A DNA stretch of 8,836 nucleotides, taken from the NCBI RefSeq assembly GCF_001556515.1, contig NZ_LSJA01000380.1:1-8836 (forward strand), in the 5' to 3' direction. The position numbers were made by a program, and so were the translations under genes. Origin of the DNA: Caulobacter sp. CCH9-E1. Lineage in GTDB: Bacteria; Pseudomonadota; Alphaproteobacteria; Caulobacterales; Caulobacteraceae. The notes below the pieces were generated by a model. That model did not search any database. It saw only the letters and a list, made by a program, of their open reading frames with translations, and was not told the DNA's origin. Position 1 is the stretch's first letter. The number at the start of each line of letters is the position of its first letter. This document shows, piece after piece, positions 1 through 6,875 of the stretch.

Positions 1-39
1 CCCACCCCCTGCCCCCTCCCCGCAAGGGGGAGGGGAGGG
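1..39. repeat. C/G-rich palindromic intergenic repeat, cut by window edge; possible pheS 3' hairpin
   Basis: Directly after the pheS stop lies a low-complexity palindrome. CCCCTCCCC (13-21) pairs with GGGGAGGGG (27-35) around a five-base loop, and further C runs (G runs on the minus strand) continue to the window start. On the pheS strand it would form a stable hairpin followed by G runs but no T tract, so it is not a standard intrinsic terminator. Similar C/G-run palindromes are common between genes in Caulobacter and other GC-rich alphaproteobacteria, so I read it as a dispersed intergenic repeat. The left boundary is outside the window. Confidence 0.5.
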
Positions 40-46
40 TTCGTTG

Positions 47-1120
47 TTAGCTCAGCCCGGACGCCGGGTTCGGCGCGGCGAACGCGCTGAAGCCGTAGTG
101 CGACAGCCAGCGGACATCCGACGACCACATGTCGCGCAGGTCCGGCATGCCGTACTTCAGCATGCCCAGGCGGTCGACGCCCATGCCGAAGGCGAAGCCC
201 TGGTACTCGTCCGGATCGATGCCGCAGGCGCGCAGGACGTTCGGGTGAACCATCCCGCAGCCCAGGATCTCGAGCCAGCTGGTCCCCTGGCCGATCTTGA
301 TCTCGCCGCCCGAGCGGTCGCACTGCACGTCCATCTCGGCCGAGGGCTCGGTGAACGGGAAGTGGTGCGGACGGAACTGGGTCGTGACCGCGTCGGTCTC
401 GAAGAACCGCGCCAGGAAGGTCTCCAGGGTCCACTTCAGGTGACCCATGTGGATGCCCTTGTCGATCACCAGGCCTTCGACCTGGTGGAACACCGGCGTG
501 TGGGTGGCGTCGTTGTCCACGCGATAGGTGCGGCCCGGCGCGATGATCCGGATCGGCGGCTTCTGCGACACCATGGTCCGCACCTGCACGGGGCTGGTGT
601 GGGTGCGCAGCAGCATGCGTTCGCCCGTTTCCTTCGTATTGAAGAAGAAGGTGTCGTGCATCTCGCGAGCCGGGTGCTTCTCGGGGAAGTTCAGGGCCGT
701 GAAGTTGTGGAAGTCGTCCTCGATGTCCGGACCTTCGGCGACGGCGAAGCCCATCTCGGCGAAGACCGCGACGATCTCGTCCATGGTCTGCATGGTCGGA
801 TGGACGGATCCCTTGCGGCGGTAGGGCGCGGGCAGGGACAGGTCCAGCGTCTCGCTGGCCAGGCGCGCGTCCAGCTCGGCGGCTTCCAGCGCGGCCTTCT
901 TGGCGGCGATGGCCTCGGTGACCTTGTCGCGCAGGGCGTTGATGGCCGCGCCCTGGGTCTTGCGCTCCTCGGGGCTCATCGCGCCCAGGGTTTTCAGCAG
1001 GCCCGAGATCGAGCCGGTCTTGCCGACGGCGGCCACGCGGACGGCGTCGAGCGTCGAAAGATCGCCAGCGGCGGCCACCTGGGCCAGCACGTCGGCTTCG
1101 AGGGTGTTGAGATCGGTCAT
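47..1120 (-). CDS. pheS: Phenylalanine--tRNA ligase alpha subunit
   Basis: This is the catalytic alpha chain of the heterotetrameric cytosolic enzyme that attaches phenylalanine to tRNA-Phe using ATP. The 357-residue protein has the family's normal length. Residues 1-90 are the helical, charged N-terminal arm that contacts tRNA. The class II synthetase core follows: motif 2 around residues 197-216 ([16 protein letters not shown]), the amino-acid pocket around 250-262 (FPFTEPSAE), and motif 3 around 309-330 ([17 protein letters not shown]). The reading frame stays open upstream to 1288, but that part runs through the rplT terminator and looks non-coding. I chose the ATG at 1120 because [12 protein letters not shown] is a normal PheS N-terminus and a weak GGA lies 8 bases upstream. 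An ATG at 1129 is the alternative. pheT, the beta subunit, would be expected just beyond the left edge. A hairpin separates pheS from rplT, so it probably has its own promoter or is read by read-through; no Phe-rich leader peptide is visible. Confidence 0.98.
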   Translation of the reverse strand: MTDLNTLEADVLAQVAAAGDLSTLDAVRVAAVGKTGSISGLLKTLGAMSPEERKTQGAAINALRDKVTEAIAAKKAALEAAELDARLASETLDLSLPAPYRRKGSVHPTMQTMDEIVAVFAEMGFAVAEGPDIEDDFHNFTALNFPEKHPAREMHDTFFFNTKETGERMLLRTHTSPVQVRTMVSQKPPIRIIAPGRTYRVDNDATHTPVFHQVEGLVIDKGIHMGHLKWTLETFLARFFETDAVTTQFRPHHFPFTEPSAEMDVQCDRSGGEIKIGQGTSWLEILGCGMVHPNVLRACGIDPDEYQGFAFGMGVDRLGMLKYGMPDLRDMWSSDVRWLSHYGFSAFAAPNPASGLS

Positions 1121-1174
1121 GACGGGCATCCGTCTAGAGGATTTGGTCGCGGGGGAGTAGGGGAGCGCGCAGCA

Positions 1175-1206
1175 AAAAGCCCTCCGGTTCGCACCGGAGG
1201 GCTTTT
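1175..1206 (-). terminator. Intrinsic terminator after rplT (possible attenuator of pheS)
   Basis: A perfect 14-bp inverted repeat (1175-1188 with 1193-1206) has a four-base loop. Read on the minus strand the loop is GCGA, a GNRA tetraloop, and the stem ends in a five-T tract. It begins about 35 bases after the rplT stop and ends 54 bases before the pheS start. The arms end in A4/T4, so it could also work on the plus strand, although nothing on that strand needs termination here. Confidence 0.85.
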
Positions 1207-1241
1207 CAGGATCGATTAGGCTTCGAAAAGCCCAGATGTCC

Positions 1242-1598
1242 TTAGGCCAGAGCGGCGCGAACCTTGTCGGCGATGGCCTTGAACGCAACCGGATCGGCGC
1301 CGGCGATGTCGGCGAGGACCTTACGGTCGATCACGATACCCGCCACGTCCAGGCCGTGGATAAATTGCGAGTAGGTGAAGCCTTCCAGACGGGCGCCAGC
1401 GTTGATGCGCTGGATCCACAGCGAACGGAAGGCGCGCTTGCGCACCTTGCGGTCGCGGTAGGCGTATTGGCCGGCCTTGTCGACCGCGGCCTTCGCCGTG
1501 CGGATGGTGTTCTTGCGGCGCCCGTAGAAGCCCTTGGCTTGCTCGAGAACCTTCTTGTGCTTGGCGTGGGCGACGACGCCCCGTTTCACGCGAGCCAT
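1242..1598 (-). CDS. rplT: 50S ribosomal protein L20
   Basis: L20 binds 23S rRNA early in large-subunit assembly and represses its own operon in the bacteria where this has been studied. The 118 residues match the usual length. The basic N-terminal tail starts [16 protein letters not shown] and is followed by [10 protein letters not shown]. The central [15 protein letters not shown] and the [11 protein letters not shown] segment are the family's conserved core. The ATG is supported by AGGAG (1608-1612), 9 bases upstream, which begins just after the rpmI stop. The gap between the two genes is only 15 bases, so they are surely co-transcribed and probably translationally coupled. A strong terminator follows. 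Confidence 0.98.
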   Translation of the reverse strand: MARVKRGVVAHAKHKKVLEQAKGFYGRRKNTIRTAKAAVDKAGQYAYRDRKVRKRAFRSLWIQRINAGARLEGFTYSQFIHGLDVAGIVIDRKVLADIAGADPVAFKAIADKVRAALA

Positions 1599-1613
1599 GT
1601 GTCAGCGCTCCTC

Positions 1614-1814
1614 TTACAGGCCGTAGGGCAGGTAGGTCTTGATGATCTTGGCGTCAGCCTCGGTCATGACCTTCGTGCCGCGCTGTTGGCGGATGTACTT
1701 GCCATTGTGGCCGATCAGGCGGTGGCGCTTGCCGGCGACGCCGGCCTTCAGCTTGCCCGTGGCGGTCAGTTTGAAGCGCTTTTTGGCGCCCGACTTCGTC
1801 TTCAACTTCGGCAT
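1614..1814 (-). CDS. rpmI: 50S ribosomal protein L35
   Basis: L35 is a small, very basic protein of the large ribosomal subunit. The 66-residue product has the normal length and the family pattern [17 protein letters not shown], then KRHRLIGHN and a C-terminal TYLPYGL. The frame is open further upstream to 1874, but the MPKLKTKSG start is the one conserved in the family. The Shine-Dalgarno before it is poor. Upstream lies a 140-base leader holding an inverted repeat (1855-1888), which is where L20-mediated control of rpmI-rplT would be expected by analogy with E. coli. rplT follows after 15 bases. Confidence 0.97.
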   Translation of the reverse strand: MPKLKTKSGAKKRFKLTATGKLKAGVAGKRHRLIGHNGKYIRQQRGTKVMTEADAKIIKTYLPYGL

Positions 1815-1854
1815 TTCGCGTCGGAGCTTTCGCCCCGTCCTCTGGAAGCATGAC

Positions 1855-1888
1855 GAACCGCCATGGCATGCCAATGGCCAGGCGGTTC
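1855..1888 (-). promoter_or_regulatory. Inverted repeat in the rpmI leader, candidate regulatory structure
   Basis: GAACCGCC (1855-1862) and GGCGGTTC (1881-1888) form a perfect 8-bp inverted repeat. The 18-base centre holds a second palindrome, TGGCATGCCA. The repeat ends about 41 bases before the rpmI start and has no T tract on either side, so it is not an intrinsic terminator. It could be an L20-binding leader structure or a protein operator. Its role is inferred only from position and symmetry. Confidence 0.35.
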
Positions 1889-1954
1889 CGGAAAGGCGGC
1901 GTTGCTACAGGAAAGACTCGCCGCTGGCAAGGGTTTGCGGCGCGGCGCCGCGCA

Positions 1955-3148
1955 TCAGGCCGCGGTCTTGGTTCGGTGGATGATGGTCAGGGCGAAGGCG
2001 ATCGCCGGAATCATCAGCGCCGAACCCAGCCAATAGGGACCTCCAGCCGCCAGGCCGAACAGCGGACCCGCCGTCAGCGGGCCGGCGATCCTCGCCAGAG
2101 AGCCGGCGGCCATGTTCAGGCCCAGCATCTGGCCTTGGCGGTCCGGCGGGCTGGCGCGGGAGATCAGGGCGGCCACGCACGGGAAGACCAGCGACTGGCC
2201 AAAGGCCGTGCAGCCCACCGCGACCATGGCCAGACTCGGATGCGGCGCGAACGGCGTCGCGAACAGGCTCAGCATGATGATGAAAAGACCGGTGGTCAGC
2301 ACGCGGCTCTCGCCGAACCGGCGGGCCAAGCGTCCGGTCAGTAAGCCCTGGCCGAGCGAGGCGATGATCCCGATGATGGCGAAGCATAGCCCGACCTCGC
2401 GCGGCCCCCAGGAAAAGCGCGCATTGGCCCAGAGGCCAAAGATCGACTCCATGCCCGCGAAGGCGCCAGTCGAGACCAGGGTGACCAGCAGCACCCGCGA
2501 CAGGATCGGGTGGGCGGCGGCTTGGGCCAGGGCCTGGCCCCGCCTGGGCTGGATGACGTCGGGAGCCGAACGCGCCCGGCTTTCGGTGACGAAGGCGACC
2601 ACGCCGATGGCGGCTGCCGCGGCCATGCCGGCGGCGACGAAGAGCGGGATCTGGAAGCCGAGTTGCCCCGCGCTGGGATGCGCCAGCAGGCCGCCCAGCG
2701 AGGGGCCGATCACGAAGCCCGCGCCGAACGCCGCGCCCAAGAGGCCCATGCGGCCGGCGCGCTTCTCCGGCGGGGTCACGTCGGCCATGTAGCCCTGGAT
2801 CGTCGAGATGTTGCCGCTGCCGAAGCCGCCGACCAGGCGGATGGCCATGGCGATCCAGATGTTCGGCGCGAAGGCCAGGGCGACATAGGCCACGGCGTTG
2901 GCGAGGATTGTCACGATCAGCACCGGCCGCCGGCCGATCCGGTCGGACAGGCGTCCCCAGAAGGGCTCGCCGAAGAACTGCCCCAGGCTGTAGGCGGCGA
3001 ACATCGTCGTCACCTGCCAGGGCGCGGCGTTCATCGCCTTGGCGTAGAAGGGCAGCAGCGGAATGACCACGCCAAAGCCCACCAGGTTGATGAAGACAAC
3101 CAGGAGCAGGACGGCGAGCGCGCGGGTGCTGTGAGCATTATCGGACAT
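1955..3148 (-). CDS. Major facilitator superfamily transporter, DHA1/TetA-like
   Basis: This is a cytoplasmic-membrane carrier of 397 residues with about twelve hydrophobic segments, the usual size for a 12-helix drug:H+ antiporter. Residues 10-35 form the first helix. The loop after helix 2 carries motif A ([11 protein letters not shown], 65-75), and helix 5 carries a motif C-like antiporter signature ([12 protein letters not shown], 142-153). The similar half-repeat GRLARRFGE (272-280) marks the second domain. The pattern fits the tetracycline/multidrug branch of DHA1, so efflux of a small molecule is likely, but the substrate cannot be read from sequence. The ATG at 3148 gives a normal N-terminus; its Shine-Dalgarno is weak, with a GAGGG too far upstream. 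It lies between infC and rpmI on the same strand, a position usually without an intervening gene, and a terminator separates it from infC. A 140-base gap leads to rpmI with no terminator of its own, so read-through into rpmI-rplT is possible. Confidence 0.93.
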   Translation of the reverse strand: MSDNAHSTRALAVLLLVVFINLVGFGVVIPLLPFYAKAMNAAPWQVTTMFAAYSLGQFFGEPFWGRLSDRIGRRPVLIVTILANAVAYVALAFAPNIWIAMAIRLVGGFGSGNISTIQGYMADVTPPEKRAGRMGLLGAAFGAGFVIGPSLGGLLAHPSAGQLGFQIPLFVAAGMAAAAAIGVVAFVTESRARSAPDVIQPRRGQALAQAAAHPILSRVLLVTLVSTGAFAGMESIFGLWANARFSWGPREVGLCFAIIGIIASLGQGLLTGRLARRFGESRVLTTGLFIIMLSLFATPFAPHPSLAMVAVGCTAFGQSLVFPCVAALISRASPPDRQGQMLGLNMAAGSLARIAGPLTAGPLFGLAAGGPYWLGSALMIPAIAFALTIIHRTKTAA

Positions 3149-3249
3149 GGCGGGCGGGGGTTTACCCTCGAACCCTCCGCTTGGCGACCGCCGTTACGGC
3201 CGCGGCGCGTGTGGCGCCCTCCGAAAGAACGCTGAAGGTGCGGAACGCA

Positions 3250-3279
3250 AAACGCCCCGGCCGCGAGGCCGGGGCGTTT
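3250..3279 (-). terminator. Intrinsic terminator after infC
   Basis: A perfect 13-bp GC-rich inverted repeat (3250-3262 with 3267-3279) has a four-base loop and, on the minus strand, a four-T tail. It starts 23 bases after the infC stop. It would end the infC transcript before the transporter gene begins. Confidence 0.85.
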
Positions 3280-3302
3280 CGTTGTCTACCTGTGATCCAG
3301 TC

Positions 3303-3836
3303 CTAGCGCGGAGCCAGGATCATGATCATCTGCCGGCCTTCCATGCGCGGTTCGTATTCGACCTTGGCGACCTCGTCGAAGTCGGCCTTGACCTTCTGGA
3401 GCAGCTTCATGCCGAGCTCGGGGTGAGCCATTTCACGGCCGCGGAAGCGCAGGGTCACCTTGACCTTATCGCCTTCCTCGAAGAAGCGATGCATCGACTT
3501 GGCCTTCACTTCGTAGTCGTGAATGTCGATGTTCGGGCGGAGCTTGATTTCCTTGAGCTCGACGACCTTCTGCCGCTTGCGCGCCTCGTTCTTCTTCTTC
3601 TGCTCCTGGAACTTGAACTTGCCGTAGTCCAGGATCTTGCAGACGGGAGGATTGGCGTTCGGAACGATTTCAACCAGGTCCAGGCCAGCCTCTTCAGCCG
3701 CTTCCAGGGCGGCGGACGTCGGCATCTCGCCTTGCTTTTCGCCGTTCTGGTCGATCAGCAGGACGCGGGGGACGCGGATGTCTTCGTTGATACGCGGCCC
3801 ATCCTTGACGGGCGGCGTTTGCATAGGACGGCGAAT
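3303..3836 (-). CDS. infC: Translation initiation factor IF-3, probable AUU start
   Basis: IF3 binds the 30S subunit, keeps it apart from 50S and checks start-codon and initiator-tRNA pairing. The protein has the N-domain ([12 protein letters not shown] onward), the signature [20 protein letters not shown] that leads into the lysine-rich linker, and the C-domain ending [11 protein letters not shown]. The first ATG is at 3824 (173 residues) but has no Shine-Dalgarno. Four codons upstream, in frame, lies ATT (3836-3834), with GGAG 8 bases before it. Starting there adds MRRP and gives 177 residues. An (I/M)RRP N-terminus is, as I recall, common in alphaproteobacterial IF3, and AUU is the known self-regulatory infC start in E. 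coli. I therefore prefer ATT; 3303-3824 is the conservative alternative. The gene ends in its own terminator and is not directly joined to rpmI, from which a transporter gene separates it. Confidence 0.96.
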   Translation of the reverse strand: MRRPMQTPPVKDGPRINEDIRVPRVLLIDQNGEKQGEMPTSAALEAAEEAGLDLVEIVPNANPPVCKILDYGKFKFQEQKKKNEARKRQKVVELKEIKLRPNIDIHDYEVKAKSMHRFFEEGDKVKVTLRFRGREMAHPELGMKLLQKVKADFDEVAKVEYEPRMEGRQMIMILAPR

Positions 3837-3850
3837 AGGGGCGGCTCCAG
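3834..3850 (-). promoter_or_regulatory. infC ribosome binding site and ATT start
   Basis: Read on the minus strand, CTGGAG (3850-3845) is followed by an 8-base spacer and ATT (3836-3834), in frame with infC. The same GGAG sequence would be 20 bases from the downstream ATG, too far to serve it. The spacing therefore decides in favour of the ATT codon. Confidence 0.6.
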
Positions 3851-3910
3851 GGCAGTTGATAGGATTAGGCTAAACGCGTACGCGCCGCGCTGGGCGCGCC
3901 GCGAGAAACT

Positions 3911-3941
3911 GATATATGACGCGCCGGCCGCGCTCTATCAA
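3911..3941 (-). promoter_or_regulatory. Candidate infC promoter
   Basis: On the minus strand a TTGATA box (3941-3936) and a TATATC box (3916-3911) are separated by 19 bases. This is slightly longer than the optimum. TATATC fits the 3' part of the Caulobacter housekeeping -10 element (TANAWC). It would give a 5' leader of about 65-70 bases before the infC start. This is read by eye only. Confidence 0.35.
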
Positions 3942-4059
3942 GCGAAGGCGGTTAAAGAGACGTCGCCGGACCGCGTTTTTTCGGGGCTAACGGGCGACAA
4001 GGGGGAAACGGCGAGGCTGGGACGCGTGTCCTCCTGCCCAAGACTCCTGCCTGATCTCC

Positions 4060-4659
4060 ATGAATCCGCATCGCCATACCGCCCTGGAGGACGTCCACGC
4101 CCTTCTGATCGGCTCCAGTTTCATCGCTGTCGGCCTGACCTTGCTGAAGGCCGCGGGCCTTGTCACCGGCGGCGTTGCCGGGGTGGCGCTGATTGTCTCC
4201 TACCTGAGCGGCTGGCCGGTCGGCGTCGTGTTCTTCGTCCTGAACCTGCCGTTCTATGTGCTGGCCCAGCGCACCCTGGGCTGGATGTTCACCTTCAAGA
4301 CCCTAGCGACCAACCTGCTGCTGGCCGGCTTCGCCTGGGCCATGCCGCACTGGCTGAAAGTGACGGGCGTCGATCCGATCTTCGCGGCGATCTTCGGCGG
4401 CACGATCGTCGGCATGGGCATTCTGGCCCTGGCGCGGCATCGCTCCAGCGTCGGCGGAATCGGGGTGCTGGCGCTCTATCTGCAGGAGCGGCGCGGGATC
4501 AGCGCCGGCAAGGTGCAGATGGCGGCCGACTGCGTGGTCGTCGCCACCGCCTTCTTCACGATCAGCTTCGACAAGCTGCTGCTTTCGATCGCCAGCGCCG
4601 TGGCGCTGAGCGCTGTGATCATCGCCAACCACAAGCCGGGACGATACGCGGGCTACTGA
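4060..4659 (+). CDS. YitT family membrane protein
   Basis: This 199-residue integral membrane protein has about five or six hydrophobic segments (roughly 13-31, 38-70, 82-95, 107-125, 155-170, 172-190). The glycine-rich GLVTGGVAGVALIVSYLSG (33-51) and the later RHRSSVGGIGVLALYLQ (126-142) are typical of the YitT/DUF161 family. It lacks the C-terminal cytoplasmic DUF2179 domain of the longer Bacillus members, as many proteobacterial versions do. The biochemical function of the family is not well established. The ATG at 4060 has no recognisable Shine-Dalgarno; two CTCCTGCC repeats stand just before it. It is a single plus-strand gene, divergent from infC and convergent with the GT9 gene, whose stop lies 11 bases away. 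Confidence 0.92.
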   Translation: MNPHRHTALEDVHALLIGSSFIAVGLTLLKAAGLVTGGVAGVALIVSYLSGWPVGVVFFVLNLPFYVLAQRTLGWMFTFKTLATNLLLAGFAWAMPHWLKVTGVDPIFAAIFGGTIVGMGILALARHRSSVGGIGVLALYLQERRGISAGKVQMAADCVVVATAFFTISFDKLLLSIASAVALSAVIIANHKPGRYAGY

Positions 4660-4670
4660 GCGCCAGCGCC

Positions 4671-5642
4671 TCAGCGCGTCGTCAGCGCCATGGCCGCGCT
4701 GGCGACCGTGCTGACGGGCAAGGCCTGCAGATCGGGCGAGCGGATCACGGTCACGTGCCCGCGCGGGGCGCAGAGGTCCGGATCAGAGGCGTCGGAGAAC
4801 AGGGCGATCGTCGGCGCGCCGGCGGCGGCCAGCAGGTGTGTCGGCCCGGTGTCATTGCCGACGGCCAAGGCCGCCTTGGCGCCGAGCAGGGCAAGCTGGG
4901 CGAAGTCGGTGCGGCCGGTCAGGTCTCGGGCGCCGGCGGCGGCCTTCTGGATCTGGCGGGCCATCGCGCTTTCCTGCGGCCCCCCGATGATCACGATGTC
5001 GAAGCCGCGCGCCTTCAGCAGGGACGCCAGTTGGGCGTAGAACTCGACGGGCCAGCGCTTTTCGGGGCGATGGGCCGAGCCGCCCGGCACCAGCAGGACA
5101 TAAGGCTTGGGCTTGGCCGCGCCGGCGACAGGCGGCGCTTCCTTCCGCCGCTTCAGGATCCAGGACAGATCCGGCGCCGGCGCGCCGCCGGGCTCGGAGG
5201 GCGCGTCGGGCCAGATGCCGGCGGCCTTCAGCTGATCGGCCTGCCGCTCCAGCGTGTGCATCCGCAGGCGCGCCTTGCCCTTTTGCGGCAGGGCGCAGCC
5301 GAAGGCGATGCCATTCCATTGCGGCGGAAAGGGACGGAGCAGCTGGAAATACCAGTTGGTGCGGCTGTTGGTCTGCAGGTCATAGACCCGATCGTAGCCG
5401 GCCTTGCGGATCCGGCTGATCATGGCCAGGGTCTCGCCGAAGTCGCCGGGGCGCCCGTCCGTCTCGACGGCGTTGAAATAGGGGCTGAGCTTGGCCAGCG
5501 CCTCGAACGGCGGCGTGGTCAGCAGGGTGATCTTGGCCTTGGGATGCGCCTCGCGAATCTTCTTCATCGCCGCCAGGGCCAGGACGAAGTCGCCCAGCGC
5601 CCCCAGCTTGATGACCAGGACCTTCTTGATCTCCTTGCTCAA
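4671..5642 (-). CDS. Glycosyltransferase family 9 protein (heptosyltransferase-like)
   Basis: The 323-residue protein has the GT-B fold pattern of ADP-heptose:LPS heptosyltransferases, which act at the cytoplasmic face of the inner membrane on the LPS core. Seen directly: the N-terminal KVLVIKLGALGDFVLAL (7-23) with the conserved GD pair (Asp18, matching the catalytic Asp of WaaC/WaaF); the PGGSAHRPEKRWP donor-side loop (186-198); and the signature GNDTGPTHL (262-270). Length is typical. The frame is open up to 5813, overlapping the upstream gene, but the likely start is TTG at 5642, with GGAG (5651-5654) 8 bases upstream. This TTG overlaps the TGA of the GT4 gene as TTGA, so the two are translationally coupled. 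The exact sugar donor is not proved: heptose is the family default, but other GT9 donors exist. It converges on the YitT gene. Confidence 0.93.
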   Translation of the reverse strand: MSKEIKKVLVIKLGALGDFVLALAAMKKIREAHPKAKITLLTTPPFEALAKLSPYFNAVETDGRPGDFGETLAMISRIRKAGYDRVYDLQTNSRTNWYFQLLRPFPPQWNGIAFGCALPQKGKARLRMHTLERQADQLKAAGIWPDAPSEPGGAPAPDLSWILKRRKEAPPVAGAAKPKPYVLLVPGGSAHRPEKRWPVEFYAQLASLLKARGFDIVIIGGPQESAMARQIQKAAAGARDLTGRTDFAQLALLGAKAALAVGNDTGPTHLLAAAGAPTIALFSDASDPDLCAPRGHVTVIRSPDLQALPVSTVASAAMALTTR

Positions 5643-6820
5643 GACGAATGCTCCGCGGTCCGAGCTCGCAGAACGCGAGCATAGACATCGAGCGTGGCTT
5701 CGCACATCGCGTCCACCGAATACAACCTTCGCGCCCGCGTACGGGCCGCCTGGCCCATGACTTGGCGCTTCGCGGCGCCGGCTTCGCAGGCCTCCATCAG
5801 GGCGTTGGCCCAAGCCTCGGCGTCGCCGGGTTTCACCAGCCAGCCCGTTTCGCCGGGGACGACCGTCTCGCGCGTGGCGCCGTGATCCGCGGCCATCACC
5901 GGACGGCCCATCACCTGCGGCTCGACGGCCGTGCGGCCGAAGGCCTCTGGCTCCAGCGAAGGGGCGATAGCGAGATCGGCCAGCAGATAGGCCGCCGGCA
6001 TGTCCTCGCAGTGGCCGACCAGCTTCACCCGATCCTCCAGGCCCGCGGCGGCGATGGCGTCGGTCAACTCGGCGCGATAGCCTTTGCGGCCCTGGTCGTC
6101 GCCGGCCAGCAGCAGCAGGATCCGGTCCTCGCCGCGCGCCTTCAGCAGCGCCATGGCCTCGACCAGCAGGCCCTGGCCTTTCCAGCGCGTCAGACGGCCG
6201 GCCAAAAGCACCTTCAGGCGGCGTTCGTCCTGAGGAACGCCCCAGGCCTCCGCCAAGGCCCGCACGCGGTCGCAGCCGACCATGCCGGGCTCGAAACGCG
6301 ACAGGTCCACGCCGCGCGGGATCGCCACGACCTTTTCGGGGGGAAGCCCATGCTCCTGGATCACGTGCTGGCGGGTGTATTCAGAGTTGGCGATGACCAG
6401 GTCGCCCTTGGTCATCACCGCGTTGTACCAACGCTTCAGGTTGGACTTGGCGTTGTAGACGCCGTGATAGGTGGCGACGAACGGGGTCTTGGTGGCGTGG
6501 GCGGCCCACAAGGCGCTGAAGGCCGGGGCGCGCGAGCGGGCGTGGACCAGGCTGACCTTCTCCCGCCGGATCAGGTCGATCAGCCGCGCGGCGTTGCCCA
6601 GCATGACGAGCGGGTTCTTGGACTGGGCCGGCATCTGCGCCAGGCGGCCGCCGTCGGCGGTCAGGCGCGCGGCCATTCGTCCGCCCTTGGTCGCGACCAG
6701 AGCCTTGCCGCCTTGCGCCACCACCGCATGGGCGACATCAATCGTGGTCTGCTCCGCGCCGCCGGTTTCCAGCTCCGGCGTCACTTGCAGCAGGGTGAAA
6801 TCGGGAGGTAGGTCGGACAC
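5639..6820 (-). CDS. Glycosyltransferase family 4 protein
   Basis: This is a 393-residue retaining GT-B glycosyltransferase, probably cytoplasmic or membrane-associated. The N-terminal acceptor half has VTPELETGGAEQTTID (13-28) and the ATYHG segment (116-120). The C-terminal donor half has AGRLTRWKGQ (207-216) and the E-x7-E motif EAFGRTAVE (292-300), followed by DHGATRETV, where GT4 enzymes bind the nucleotide sugar. I chose GTG at 6820 (giving MSDLPPDFTLLQVTPE) because it puts the first beta strand at the usual place; a GAG-rich stretch lies just upstream. The open frame further up overlaps the divergent hydrolase gene. It is the first gene of a two-gene unit with the GT9 gene, and the pairing points to LPS core or another surface glycan. 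Sugar and acceptor are unknown. Confidence 0.93.
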   Translation of the reverse strand: MSDLPPDFTLLQVTPELETGGAEQTTIDVAHAVVAQGGKALVATKGGRMAARLTADGGRLAQMPAQSKNPLVMLGNAARLIDLIRREKVSLVHARSRAPAFSALWAAHATKTPFVATYHGVYNAKSNLKRWYNAVMTKGDLVIANSEYTRQHVIQEHGLPPEKVVAIPRGVDLSRFEPGMVGCDRVRALAEAWGVPQDERRLKVLLAGRLTRWKGQGLLVEAMALLKARGEDRILLLLAGDDQGRKGYRAELTDAIAAAGLEDRVKLVGHCEDMPAAYLLADLAIAPSLEPEAFGRTAVEPQVMGRPVMAADHGATRETVVPGETGWLVKPGDAEAWANALMEACEAGAAKRQVMGQAARTRARRLYSVDAMCEATLDVYARVLRARTAEHSS

Positions 6821-6875
6821 ACGACTCTCGCGAGGACAACGCGGGTCTAAGTAGCGAAAGGATCGAGGCGACGCC
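6821..6875. promoter_or_regulatory. Divergent intergenic region between GT4 and hydrolase genes
   Basis: These 55 bases must hold the 5' signals for both directions unless the promoters lie inside the genes. Visible are a GACTC (GANTC) site at 6823-6827, the palindrome CTCGCGAG at 6827-6834, and a GAGG Shine-Dalgarno (6865-6868) 7 bases before the hydrolase ATG. No clear -35/-10 pair can be called. Confidence 0.4.

Noticed and set aside
44..1219. 391-codon plus-strand frame opposite pheS
   Set aside because: It is exactly antisense to a confident pheS and has a low-complexity His/Val/Gly/Arg composition. There is no motif.
1121..1241. Phe-rich leader peptide (pheM-like) before pheS
   Set aside because: No start codon followed by a Phe-rich short frame exists between the rplT stop and the pheS start.
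1121..1288. N-terminal extension of PheS
   Set aside because: The in-frame extension crosses the rplT terminator and the 3' end of rplT, and its residues do not resemble PheS. The ATG at 1120 gives the family's normal N-terminus.
2510..3235. Plus-strand frame opposite the transporter
   Set aside because: It is an antisense shadow. The minus-strand transporter has clear MFS motifs and membrane segments, while this frame has neither.
3962..3998. Inverted repeat GTCGCC/GGCGAC around a T6 run, as terminator or small RNA
   Set aside because: The stem is only 6 bp with a 25-base loop, and the T run is inside the loop rather than after the stem.
4656..4674. Hairpin spanning the YitT and GT9 stop codons
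   Set aside because: The pairing needs a bulge and leaves only a two-base loop, and there is no T tract. It is likely chance in GC-rich sequence.
3147..5684. 845-codon open frame on the plus strand
   Set aside because: It runs antisense through infC and the GT9 gene and out of frame through the YitT gene. Its translation is Arg/Gly/Leu-rich with no recognisable domain. Long shadow frames are common in GC-rich DNA.
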